Shown here: positions 24,984 through 33,343 of the stretch, piece by piece | Position numbering within the stretch: the stretch's first letter is position 1 | Layout: every line of letters starts with the position of its first letter | Assembly (NCBI GenBank): GCA_946402945.1 | Contig: CAMIYB010000009.1 | Location: 1 to 44,496, forward strand | Direction of reading: 5' to 3' | Length of the DNA stretch: 44,496 nucleotides | Source of the DNA: an uncultured Bacteroidales bacterium | GTDB taxonomy: Bacteria > Bacteroidota > Bacteroidia > Bacteroidales > UBA932 | Position numbers and translations under genes: made by a program | The notes under the pieces: generated by a model | Seen by the model: the letters and a program-made list of their open reading frames with translations, nothing else | What the model was told of the DNA's origin: nothing | Databases searched by the model: none

Positions 24984-26600
24984 TTACAAGGCTTCGAGTT
25001 CGATGCCGTCGATATAGAGGTCGCTCCAGGGATAAACCCCGGTGATGACGTAATAGTCATGGGTCGTATATACCCAGCCGATGGATATCGTCGCATCCTC
25101 CATGATGGTGAAAGGCAGCACCTGGACTGTCTGCTGATGGGCCGGCATATCAATGAAGGTCAGCACGTTCGTATCCGTCGCGACGCTGCCGATATCCGGG
25201 AGGGACGCCCCCCTGGTCACGACAGCATAGCAGTCCAGGCAACGGATATCGGTCGTGTTGCGGATGGTCAGTTTAAGGTCGTAATAGCCGGGAACAAGTT
25301 CCACCGTCTGCCAGACCTTACCGTTGGTCACGCAAGGGACGCCCCAGGCCTCGGCCGTCCATACGCAGAGGGCCTTGCCGCCCTCGTCATAGGTAATCAT
25401 GGAAGGGTCGGAAGTATTCCAGCCGACGGCCCGCTGCATACGGCCCGGAGACTGCAGCGCGGGGGCGAAGCCCTGTTCCCCGTCACCCTCGAAAGGAGGC
25501 ACGCCGTTGACCAGGGAAGGCATCGTACGGCTGTCATCCGCAGCCGTGGTGAAAAGGTCGTTGAAGAGGTCGAATTCGCCCAACTGGAGCGGAGCGTCCG
25601 TGTAGGCGCCGCTCAGGGTCACGCGCAGGTACTGCGCCTTGACGGGGGCGTCGAAGGGGAACTCCTGGGCAAAGCAGTTACCCATCAGTTTCCGGTCGAG
25701 CAACTGCTCCCAGGCCGAACCATCCTGGCTCACTTCCAGGGTGAAATGTTTGGCCATGGTCCCTTCGGTCAGTTCCCGGCCCTGGGTCAGGGAAACCCCG
25801 GAGAAGAGCTTGACAGTCTGCATGTTGACGGTAAAGCTCTGTTCCCCTTTGGATGCCGCCACCCAACTGGTCAGCGGTTTGCCGTCAATGACGGAGGACA
25901 GCGGGAAATCGGAGGCCGCGGGCGTATCGGACAACAGCCAGACGCTTTTGTCGAGCTGCATCAGGGCCGCTTCGCGGATATTGACCCGGACGGCCGCATA
26001 TTCATCGATGAAGTCACCGGAGGGTTTATATACGGTATGGTAGGTGTAATCCAGGTCGGTGTCGATATCGTCGATGACAATGGTCGTCTGGTCGGGAGAA
26101 AGGGTCTTCTGCCGGACCTGGGAGGTCAGGTCGGTGTAGGTAATCACCACGCCGGCCTCTCCCGCCGCAGCCTTGTCGAAGGTAATCTCCACCCGATTCG
26201 GGCCTGTCTGCTGCAACTTGATGAACTTGCGGTTGGCCAGGGTTCCGGTCCAGGAACTTTCGCCGATAACGACGGTGATGCCCTTGGGCAGGGATTCCTT
26301 GCCTTTGACGTCCAGCGTAACCACTCGGAATGTCTCCTCTCCGGCGGAAAGTCCGCTGACTTCCACCCGCTGAACCTGGGCACTCCGGTCGATGCGGAAG
26401 TCTTTGACGGATCCGCCGCCATAGTACACCTTACCTGTATAGGCTTCCGCGGGGGCCGTGAATTCGAGCACGACCCGTCCGATACCCGGGTAGGCCTTCA
26501 AGTCGGAAACCCGTTCGGGGATGGGGTCCGCCGCCCGCTGGCAGGCGGCTGCGCAAAGTGCCAGGAAAGCGGCACAGAGAATATATTGAATCTTTTTCAT
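24984..26600 (-). CDS. DUF4998 / discoidin / DUF5013-like lipoprotein, probable surface glycan-binding protein (copy 2)
   Basis: Predicted 538-residue lipoprotein (lipobox AAAC, Cys20), exactly the length of its unit A counterpart at 9986-11602. The DUF4998-like N-terminus has AYPGIGRVVLEFTAP, a YGGG turn and GITVVIGESSWTGTLANR. The discoidin-like middle has SVIDGKPLTSWVAA, FTLEVSQDGSAWEQLL and QYLRVTLSG. The C-terminal DUF5013-like region shares VNGVPPFEGDG, KVWQTVELVPGYY and the closing YPWSDLYIDGIEL with copy 1. Sequence identity between copies is clearly lower than for the SusCD genes, as expected for a ligand-contacting surface protein that diverges in specificity. It begins 18 nt after SusD2. 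Confidence 0.75.
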   Translation of the reverse strand: MKKIQYILCAAFLALCAAACQRAADPIPERVSDLKAYPGIGRVVLEFTAPAEAYTGKVYYGGGSVKDFRIDRSAQVQRVEVSGLSAGEETFRVVTLDVKGKESLPKGITVVIGESSWTGTLANRKFIKLQQTGPNRVEITFDKAAAGEAGVVITYTDLTSQVRQKTLSPDQTTIVIDDIDTDLDYTYHTVYKPSGDFIDEYAAVRVNIREAALMQLDKSVWLLSDTPAASDFPLSSVIDGKPLTSWVAASKGEQSFTVNMQTVKLFSGVSLTQGRELTEGTMAKHFTLEVSQDGSAWEQLLDRKLMGNCFAQEFPFDAPVKAQYLRVTLSGAYTDAPLQLGEFDLFNDLFTTAADDSRTMPSLVNGVPPFEGDGEQGFAPALQSPGRMQRAVGWNTSDPSMITYDEGGKALCVWTAEAWGVPCVTNGKVWQTVELVPGYYDLKLTIRNTTDIRCLDCYAVVTRGASLPDIGSVATDTNVLTFIDMPAHQQTVQVLPFTIMEDATISIGWVYTTHDYYVITGVYPWSDLYIDGIELEAL

Positions 26601-26618
26601 AATGCGCTTGTCTATAGG

Positions 26619-28391
26619 TTATTGCCAGGCTTCCGGTTGCGTCATGCCGACCATTTTCTTGGCGTCTTCCAGCGGAATCGGCATCACCAGGTACTTATCC
26701 GTATAGGACTGATAGTCACGGATTTTGCGACGCTCGTAGGAGAACTTGCCGTCGTCGCCCTTGGTAATGCGCATGCCGGTTACGAAACGGTTGGTCTGGG
26801 ACAGGATCTTCCAGCGGCGCTGGTCCATGAACCGTCCCTGCTCCAGGCAGAACTCCACGCGGCGCTCGTTGCGGATGCGCGGCATCAGGAATTCGTAACT
26901 TTCCTCATAGCCGGGGACATCCTCGATGTCAGGCTGGCCGGCGCGGTTGCGGACCTTGTTGAGGGCACGGACCGCATTTTCATAGTCACCCAGTTCGCAG
27001 AGGGCTTCGGCACGGTTGAGATAGAATTCCGCCAGGCGGAAGAACACCCAGCAGACCTGCTGCATCGCCCCGCCGCCGCTCGGGCCCCAGAAATTGATGT
27101 ACTTGTCCTTACGGGAATAATAACCCGTGCAGGAACGCTGCGTTTCCTGGGAGATCACGTCGTTGAATCCGTTGGGGGCGCCCACGTAGGTCTCGATGAT
27201 GTAATTCTGCGTACAGTTGTACGGAACGCCATAGTCCGCGCCGTTGTAGAGGATGTCCACGTAGAAACGGGCGTCGCGGTGGGCATAGGGATCGCCGCCG
27301 TGCTCCTCGCTGTAGCCCAGTGCGGCCGCTTCCGGGGTCACGGTGACCTTCGTATGGGTATCATCGTCATACGTGACCGGCAGGGCCCCGTTGGTCATCT
27401 CGAAGCAGTCCACCAGTTCCTGGGTCGGCGATTCGCCGCAGTTCCAGATATGGTTGATGCTGGCATAGGGATAATTGCCCACGTCAACGGCATTGGTGTT
27501 GTTGATGTGGCTGTTATCGGCCCAACTGCGCCAGATGATTTCGGGAATCTGGTCGGTGAAATTGCTCACGAAGAGTTTCTTGTAGTCGCTCATCGGGACC
27601 AGGTCATATTCGCTCATGTTGAGCACATCCTGCGCGGCATCGGCGGCTTTCTGCCACCGTTCGGCCTTCTTCTCGGGATTATACAGCGCCGAAGCGGCAA
27701 ACATGTACACACGGGCGCGGATGGCCTTGGCAACGCCGTTGTCCACGTGCATGGCCTCGTTGGGCGCCTGCCGGTTGGGGAGAATGCCGGACTGGACGAC
27801 ATCCATCACTTCGGCGGAGATCTTGTCGGCCAGCCAGTCCACGCTGGGGCGGGTCAGGGAACCCCATTCCTTGTAGTTGGCGTCGAAGGGTTCTTCCACC
27901 CAGGGCATCGGTCCGTAAAACTCCAGCAGCCACATGTAGTACCAGCAGCGCAGGATACGGGCCTCGGCCACCCAGCGGGCAATTTCCTGCTGGGTCAGGG
28001 CCGTTGACATCGGCAGGTACTTGATGGCGTTGTTGGCCAGGCGGATCCCCCGCCAGAAGTCAGGCCACAACTGTTCGCTCGGGCTGGACCAAAGCCATTT
28101 GATAACGGGATTGGAAAGGGAAAGCTGGCCGTTGTGCCATTCGTAGGCATCATAGGTGGCGGCCCAGAAGGCGTTGTCCGTCAGACAGTCAAAGGTGTTC
28201 ATAACGAAGGAAACCTGGTCGCGGGCCGTATAGACTTCGCCGTACACGGCAGAGATCAGGCCCTGGCTCCGGCTCTGGTTGGACAGCACCTTATCCAGGG
28301 TAATCTGCCCGTCCGGGGTCTTCTCCAGCACGGAATTGCAACCGGTCAGGAGCAGCAGGGCTCCCAAAAGGATAGAAAGGGTCTTTTTCAT
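26619..28391 (-). CDS. SusD/RagB-type glycan-binding lipoprotein (copy 2)
   Basis: Outer-membrane lipoprotein of 590 residues, lipobox LTGC (Cys18), that partners SusC2. It has the SusD features SVLEKTPDGQITLDKVL, AEARILRCWYYMWLLEFYGPMPW, FRLAEFYLNRAEALCEL, LNKVRNRAGQP, RNERRVEFCLEQGRFMDQRRW and YLVMPIPLED. It lies 13 nt after SusC2. It is highly similar to SusD1 (11622-13409) along its length, with differences concentrated in short segments such as PYAHRDARF versus PYSNRDARF and in the loop YINFWGPSGGGAMQQVCW. DNA at 27305-27359 is identical to 12311-12365 in copy 1. Confidence 0.95.
   Translation of the reverse strand: MKKTLSILLGALLLLTGCNSVLEKTPDGQITLDKVLSNQSRSQGLISAVYGEVYTARDQVSFVMNTFDCLTDNAFWAATYDAYEWHNGQLSLSNPVIKWLWSSPSEQLWPDFWRGIRLANNAIKYLPMSTALTQQEIARWVAEARILRCWYYMWLLEFYGPMPWVEEPFDANYKEWGSLTRPSVDWLADKISAEVMDVVQSGILPNRQAPNEAMHVDNGVAKAIRARVYMFAASALYNPEKKAERWQKAADAAQDVLNMSEYDLVPMSDYKKLFVSNFTDQIPEIIWRSWADNSHINNTNAVDVGNYPYASINHIWNCGESPTQELVDCFEMTNGALPVTYDDDTHTKVTVTPEAAALGYSEEHGGDPYAHRDARFYVDILYNGADYGVPYNCTQNYIIETYVGAPNGFNDVISQETQRSCTGYYSRKDKYINFWGPSGGGAMQQVCWVFFRLAEFYLNRAEALCELGDYENAVRALNKVRNRAGQPDIEDVPGYEESYEFLMPRIRNERRVEFCLEQGRFMDQRRWKILSQTNRFVTGMRITKGDDGKFSYERRKIRDYQSYTDKYLVMPIPLEDAKKMVGMTQPEAWQ
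27305..27359. repeat. 55-bp identical block, SusD2 copy
   Basis: Partner of 12311-12365, in the same orientation about 15 kb away. Synonymous positions are also identical, so the match is not explained by protein constraint alone. Confidence 0.85.
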
Positions 28392-28404
28392 GGTACGTGC
28401 TTAT

Positions 28405-31400
28405 TTAGAAGGAGATATTCAAACCGATGTTCCAGGTCGAGAAGACCGGATAGAGCAGGGCGTTGTTCTGCTCCGGGTCCTGGTACTTGACCGGATAGTT
28501 GTCGAAAGTCAGCAGGTTGAGTGCGTTGACATAGAAGCGGATCTGGTCGGAGCGGATGGCGCGCGACCATTTCCGGGGCAGGGTGTAGCCCAGTTCGATG
28601 TTTTTCAGGCGGATGTAGTCACCGTTGACCAGCCAGAAGTCGGACATGACCTTGCTGGCGTTGCTGCCCGGTTCCAGACGCGGATAGGTTATGGGCAGGC
28701 CCGCTTCCAGACGCGCCACGCTCCAGGCTTCCTTGTGCCACTGGTTGAAGTTGTAGGTCTCCCAGATGTTCTGGCCGGTGAGGTAGTAACTGCGCCCGGC
28801 GCCGCCCTGCCACATCATGCTGATATCGAAGCCCTTCCACTGGAAACTCAAGCCGGCGCCGTAGGTCCATTCCGGGACTTCCGGGTTGCCGATGGGCACC
28901 ATGTCCCGTTCATCGACATAGCCGTCACCGTTCTGGTCCTTGTATTTCAGGTCGCCCGGCTGCGGCACTGCGCCCGTCCCGCTCTGGTCGTACCAGTCGA
29001 GGATTTCCTGTTCGCTGTTGAAGAAGCCTGCCGTCTCGTAGCCGAAGTTCTGCCCCATGCGGAAGCCGGTGCTGCGCAGGCGTACGGCATAATCCTCAGG
29101 CAGAAGCACTTCGCTCATATAGAGGATGCGGTTGCGGTTGAAGGCGGAATTGACCCGCACGTCGAGCCGCATATCCGGAGAGAATACCTTGGAGTAAATC
29201 AGGCTGAGTTCGAAACCCTTGTTTTCGATCTGGCCCGCGTTGATCTTCGGGAGTATGCCCGACACGTACACGCCGCCGGTACCGAAGACGCCCGTCGGGA
29301 CGAGTCCGGTGGCCGGAATGAGGATGTTGTCACGGCGCTCGTAGAAGACATCCGCCTCGAGGCGGAAGTCATGCCAGAGGCCGAGTTCGAGGCCGACATT
29401 GAATTTGTTGGCCTTCTCCCAGGTGAGTTCCTCGTTTCCGATCTGGCTCTCGTAACTGCCGCTCCACAAGGTCAGGAAAGCGAAACGGGAGCCGTTCATG
29501 TTGTCGTTACCGACCTGTCCGTAGGACGCGCGAAGTTTACCGAAGGTGATGACATTCTGGCTCTTCATCCAGGGTTCCTCGCTGAACACCCAGCCGAGGG
29601 ACAGGGAGGGGAAGAAACCCATCTTCTTGCCCGGGGCAAACTGCTCGGAACCGTTGTAGCCGAAGTTGATTTCGGCCAGGTAGCGGTTGTCGTAGGCATA
29701 GGTGGCGCGGCCGACGAAACCGATGTAGTTATAAGGCAACTGGATGTTGATGACCCGCTGGTAGCGGTTGAACAGGAGCATCCCCGTCACGTCGTGCTTG
29801 CCGAAACTGCGCGCATAGTTGAGCGAAGCGTCGATGTTGAAGAGATTGTTGAACTGTTGGTACTGGGCGTCGGAAAGGGTGCCGTTGGTCATCGTACCGG
29901 TCTTTTCGTACTTGACGCCGTCGGGGGACGACGGATCGGCAATGGCCTCGTAGAGTTGGAAGGTACGCTGCCGCACCTGCTGGTTGGTGGAGAAGGCGTC
30001 GTAGGAGACGACCGCCTTGATGGACAGGCCCTTGGTAATGAAATCCAACTGCTGCTCCAGACCGAGGGTCGCCGTCACCTGATTGCTCTGCGTATTGCGG
30101 AAACCGGAACGGTTCAACATACCGTAGGGGACGTTGTTGATGTTGCCGCCCTTGAGCGAGGATGTCAGGACTTCACCGTCCGGAGTCACGTCGTTGAAAT
30201 AGTTGTTCGGGGTCGTGAGCAGGGAACTGACGACGATGGAATAGCCGTTGACATCATCCAGGTAGTCCCCGTTGTTCGGCACCACCACCGGGTCGTTCTT
30301 GCGCTGCATGTAACCGCTGATATTGAGGAACATCCGCAGGCTGGACGTCACATCGATATCGAAATTGGAGCGGAAATTGACACGGTCCGCCTTCGAGGCG
30401 GCGTCGTAATCGTATTCTTCGAATTTCTCGCTCCGGAAAATACCGTTTTGGTGGAGATAGCCGACCGTGGTGAAATAACGCATCCGCTCGGTACCGCCGC
30501 TGATATTGACGTTGACCCTCGTCATCGGGGAATTGGGCCGGATGAACTCCTTGACAAAGTTTCTGGTCGGGTAGAGGGCCTGGAAGTCTCCGGTCCGGTA
30601 ATGCTCCAGCGCCTCGTTGTCGTAGATAGCCGGGCGGCCGTTCTGGTATTCGACCTGGTTGCGCAGGAGGGCGTAATCATAGGCCGACACCATGTCCGCC
30701 ATGCGGGTCGGGTTCTGGAAGGACTGCTCGACGGTCGCATCGATGACCGGCTTGCCGGACTTGCCGCGACGGGTAGTCACGAGGATGACGCCGTTGGCGC
30801 CGCGGACACCGTAAACCGCTGTGGCGGAAGCGTCCTTGAGGACGGTGATGGTCTCCACCTCACGCGGGTCGAGGGCGGTGAAATCCCGTTCCACGCCATC
30901 GACCAGGGTCAGCGGGTTCTGGCCGTTGACCGTGGACATACCGCGGATGTAGAAGTTCATCTGCTCGCCGCCCGGAACGCCGCTCCGCTGGAGAACGGTC
31001 AGACCCGGAAGACGGCCCGCAAGGGCGATACCCAGGTTGGATGCGGGGGTCTGCTTGAGCCCTGTGGCCGGGATGCTGGAGATGGCGGCGACGACGCTTT
31101 CTTTGCGTTGCTGGCCATAGGCGATCACGACCGTTTCTTCCAGTTGGGATGATTCTTCCGGGAGGACGACATTGATAACGGCACGGCCCGCCACCGTAAT
31201 ATCCTGTGTCTCATAGCCGAGGCAGGAAAAAATCAGGACGGAGCTCTCCGACGGAACCGCTATGGAATAGTTTCCTTCGGCATCGGCGATAATGCCTTGC
31301 GTCGTCCCCTTGATTTGGACCGTAACCCCGGGAACCGGCTGCTGCTGCGGATCCGTGATCCGGCCATGCACCGTAAGGGTACGGCCCTGCTGGGCAAGCG

Positions 31401-31452
31401 CCGAAAAAGAAATCGAGAGCGCCAGCAGAAGACAGGCAATTTTGGGTTTCAT
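28405..31452 (-). CDS. SusC/RagA-type TonB-dependent glycan transporter (copy 2)
   Basis: Outer-membrane TonB-dependent transporter of 1015 residues. A signal peptide ends near residue 20 (ALAQQ), a CarboxypepD_reg-like domain (GRITDPQQQPVPGVTVQI) follows, and the TonB box LEETVVIAYG is at residues 104-113. The plug carries ALAGRLPGLTVLQRSG, FYIRGMSTVNG, TLVDGVERD and VLKDASATAVYGVRGANGVI. The barrel ends in NIGLNISF. It aligns without large gaps to SusC1; barrel segments such as GKHDVTGMLLFNRYQRVINI are the same in both. It lies 22 nt after the second GH99-like gene, so unlike copy 1 it is preceded by the enzymes rather than by its own regulator. Confidence 0.96.
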   Translation of the reverse strand: MKPKIACLLLALSISFSALAQQGRTLTVHGRITDPQQQPVPGVTVQIKGTTQGIIADAEGNYSIAVPSESSVLIFSCLGYETQDITVAGRAVINVVLPEESSQLEETVVIAYGQQRKESVVAAISSIPATGLKQTPASNLGIALAGRLPGLTVLQRSGVPGGEQMNFYIRGMSTVNGQNPLTLVDGVERDFTALDPREVETITVLKDASATAVYGVRGANGVILVTTRRGKSGKPVIDATVEQSFQNPTRMADMVSAYDYALLRNQVEYQNGRPAIYDNEALEHYRTGDFQALYPTRNFVKEFIRPNSPMTRVNVNISGGTERMRYFTTVGYLHQNGIFRSEKFEEYDYDAASKADRVNFRSNFDIDVTSSLRMFLNISGYMQRKNDPVVVPNNGDYLDDVNGYSIVVSSLLTTPNNYFNDVTPDGEVLTSSLKGGNINNVPYGMLNRSGFRNTQSNQVTATLGLEQQLDFITKGLSIKAVVSYDAFSTNQQVRQRTFQLYEAIADPSSPDGVKYEKTGTMTNGTLSDAQYQQFNNLFNIDASLNYARSFGKHDVTGMLLFNRYQRVINIQLPYNYIGFVGRATYAYDNRYLAEINFGYNGSEQFAPGKKMGFFPSLSLGWVFSEEPWMKSQNVITFGKLRASYGQVGNDNMNGSRFAFLTLWSGSYESQIGNEELTWEKANKFNVGLELGLWHDFRLEADVFYERRDNILIPATGLVPTGVFGTGGVYVSGILPKINAGQIENKGFELSLIYSKVFSPDMRLDVRVNSAFNRNRILYMSEVLLPEDYAVRLRSTGFRMGQNFGYETAGFFNSEQEILDWYDQSGTGAVPQPGDLKYKDQNGDGYVDERDMVPIGNPEVPEWTYGAGLSFQWKGFDISMMWQGGAGRSYYLTGQNIWETYNFNQWHKEAWSVARLEAGLPITYPRLEPGSNASKVMSDFWLVNGDYIRLKNIELGYTLPRKWSRAIRSDQIRFYVNALNLLTFDNYPVKYQDPEQNNALLYPVFSTWNIGLNISF

Positions 31453-31474
31453 ATCAAGTAGTGGTTATTGGTTG

Positions 31475-33343
31475 TTATTTCAGCAGATACAGGTAACTCA
31501 GGCGGCCCATCGGCATGGCGCTGCCCGTCAGGTAGGAATCCATCAGGTCGGAAGGGGTGCTGACACCCATCTCTACCTTGAAATAGAAGGAATCCACGTC
31601 CGTCAGACCCACCTCGTTACGGGGCACGGCGATCTGGATGACCTTGCCCGAACGGGAGAAGGCGGCATCGGCCGAGCCGGAAAGTCTGTAGCCGGCGGAA
31701 ATCTTCTCGATGGAGATTTTTCCCTGGCTGACCGAACGGCCGATCAGGTAATCGTAGCACTCCCAGGCCTTTGCGGCGGGTTCGCCGCAGCCGATGAAAA
31801 GATTCAGCCAGTTGGTCTTGCCGGTCGGCGCACTGAAATCCTCCTTTCCCAGAAGATAGAAATAGATGTTGTCCTTGTCGTGGGCGACACGCACTTCCAT
31901 CAGTTTATCAACCGGGGCCGGCTGGGCGTAATGGACCGTCTTGGAGCCGCCGTAGGCATTGCGCTCCATGAAACGGGCGTCGGTATTGCGCTGGACATAA
32001 GCGACATCGTCCCATTGGGCCGTTTCGCCCGCAAGGTCGATGGTCTTGGGCTCCGCAGCCGTGCGGGCACCCTCCTGGGAACCTTTGTAGCGGCGGATAT
32101 TGCGGATAAGCTGGAGGTAGAAGGCATCCTGATAGCCGCCCTTCATCGGTTCGATATCCCGGGAGTATTCCTTGTTGGCGGCATCGCAAAGCATGTATTC
32201 CCCGCCGTAAGGTTGCTTGTAGGCAATCCATTCGTTCCAGCCGCCGACCGAAATCATGGGCGGATCGGCCTTGATGGCCTCGTCCCATTCGCTCTGGAAG
32301 AAGGTTCCCTTGTCCACGTTGGCGGAAATGTTCTCCCGCAGGGCGGGATCCCAGCCGCGTCCCCAGTTGATATGGCCCGGACGGGTGATGGAGAAGGACA
32401 TGGGCACGCCCGGGTGGCTGGCCACCGTCACATTCATCATCTTCGATTGCGTATGATAGGGCTGCGGGAACTTCCATTCCACCCAGGTGAAACCGTTCTC
32501 ATAGGTAGGATCGAAGGGCCAATTGGGTTTGAAGAAATGGAAGAAGTCCAGCAGGTCGGCGCTCAACGGCTCCGGATTATAGGAGGTATCCCCACGGGAT
32601 GAGGCCTCGGCGATGTCATCCCGAGGGTCGGTATAGGCAATGATGAGCGGTTTGCCGTCCACCTTATACCAGACATTGGGGTAACGACCCGGCCCGTAGA
32701 TGAGGTTATAGAGGTTCCGGACGGTCTGGATGGAACGGGAATGGGTGTAACTGACGATTTTCGGCGGATTCCAGCCCTCTTTCTGCATCTCGTCGATAAC
32801 CTTGCAGACCTGCAGGACCACATCGTCGTAAACGACGGCGTTGGTATGGTCGAAGAAGATGAAATCCACCCCGGCCATGGTAATCATCTGCATCTGCTTG
32901 CGGAGCACCCACTCGTCGTTGGAGTTGTAGTAACCCCAGAGCGGTTCACCCCAGTAGTGGGCCTGGCCGTTGGGACTGACCACATCGTCGTACTGCTTGA
33001 AGAGGATGTTGATGCCGTCGGGCATAGCGGCAATCTTCGTGGCATCGTAGATCCCGGAGGCATAGGGCTGGCCGATCCAGGGCCAGAAGAACAGGCCCAC
33101 CTGCCTGTCGTCACGGAAACCGGCCACGCTGCCGAAAGCCCTTCCGAAATGGTCCACGCCCACGATATCGCCCACGGAACAGGAACTGACCGAGGGCTGC
33201 TCCGGCTGTTCCGGTTTCTCTTCGTTTCCGTTGCCGGACGAATCGATCGGCTCCGGCACCAGGAATACGGGTTTGGGTGCGCAGGCGGACAGCGGCAGGG
33301 CGCACAGGATAGTCAAGACTAAAGAGAGTATCTTTTTCATCAT
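31475..33343 (-). CDS. GH99-like lipoprotein with C-terminal CBM9-like domain (copy 2)
   Basis: Predicted 622-residue lipoprotein, lipobox LSAC (Cys21; one less if the ATG at 33340 is used), with an acidic Gly/Pro/Glu linker. The putative catalytic domain (about 75-420) has VGLFFWPWIGQPYASG, WGEPLWGYYNSNDEWVLRKQMQMITMAGVDFIFFD and GGWNEWIAYKQ with Glu371. The KEYSRDIEPMKGGYQDAFY block matches HEYSRDLEPLRGGFGDAYY of copy 1. A CBM9/DOMON-like domain (about 435-620; ETAQWDDVAYV, DNIYFYLLGKEDF, WLNLFIGCG) follows. Identity to copy 1 outside these motifs is low, so the two may cut different linkages. It directly abuts the GH78 gene, sharing no gap. Confidence 0.72.
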   Translation of the reverse strand: MMKKILSLVLTILCALPLSACAPKPVFLVPEPIDSSGNGNEEKPEQPEQPSVSSCSVGDIVGVDHFGRAFGSVAGFRDDRQVGLFFWPWIGQPYASGIYDATKIAAMPDGINILFKQYDDVVSPNGQAHYWGEPLWGYYNSNDEWVLRKQMQMITMAGVDFIFFDHTNAVVYDDVVLQVCKVIDEMQKEGWNPPKIVSYTHSRSIQTVRNLYNLIYGPGRYPNVWYKVDGKPLIIAYTDPRDDIAEASSRGDTSYNPEPLSADLLDFFHFFKPNWPFDPTYENGFTWVEWKFPQPYHTQSKMMNVTVASHPGVPMSFSITRPGHINWGRGWDPALRENISANVDKGTFFQSEWDEAIKADPPMISVGGWNEWIAYKQPYGGEYMLCDAANKEYSRDIEPMKGGYQDAFYLQLIRNIRRYKGSQEGARTAAEPKTIDLAGETAQWDDVAYVQRNTDARFMERNAYGGSKTVHYAQPAPVDKLMEVRVAHDKDNIYFYLLGKEDFSAPTGKTNWLNLFIGCGEPAAKAWECYDYLIGRSVSQGKISIEKISAGYRLSGSADAAFSRSGKVIQIAVPRNEVGLTDVDSFYFKVEMGVSTPSDLMDSYLTGSAMPMGRLSYLYLLK

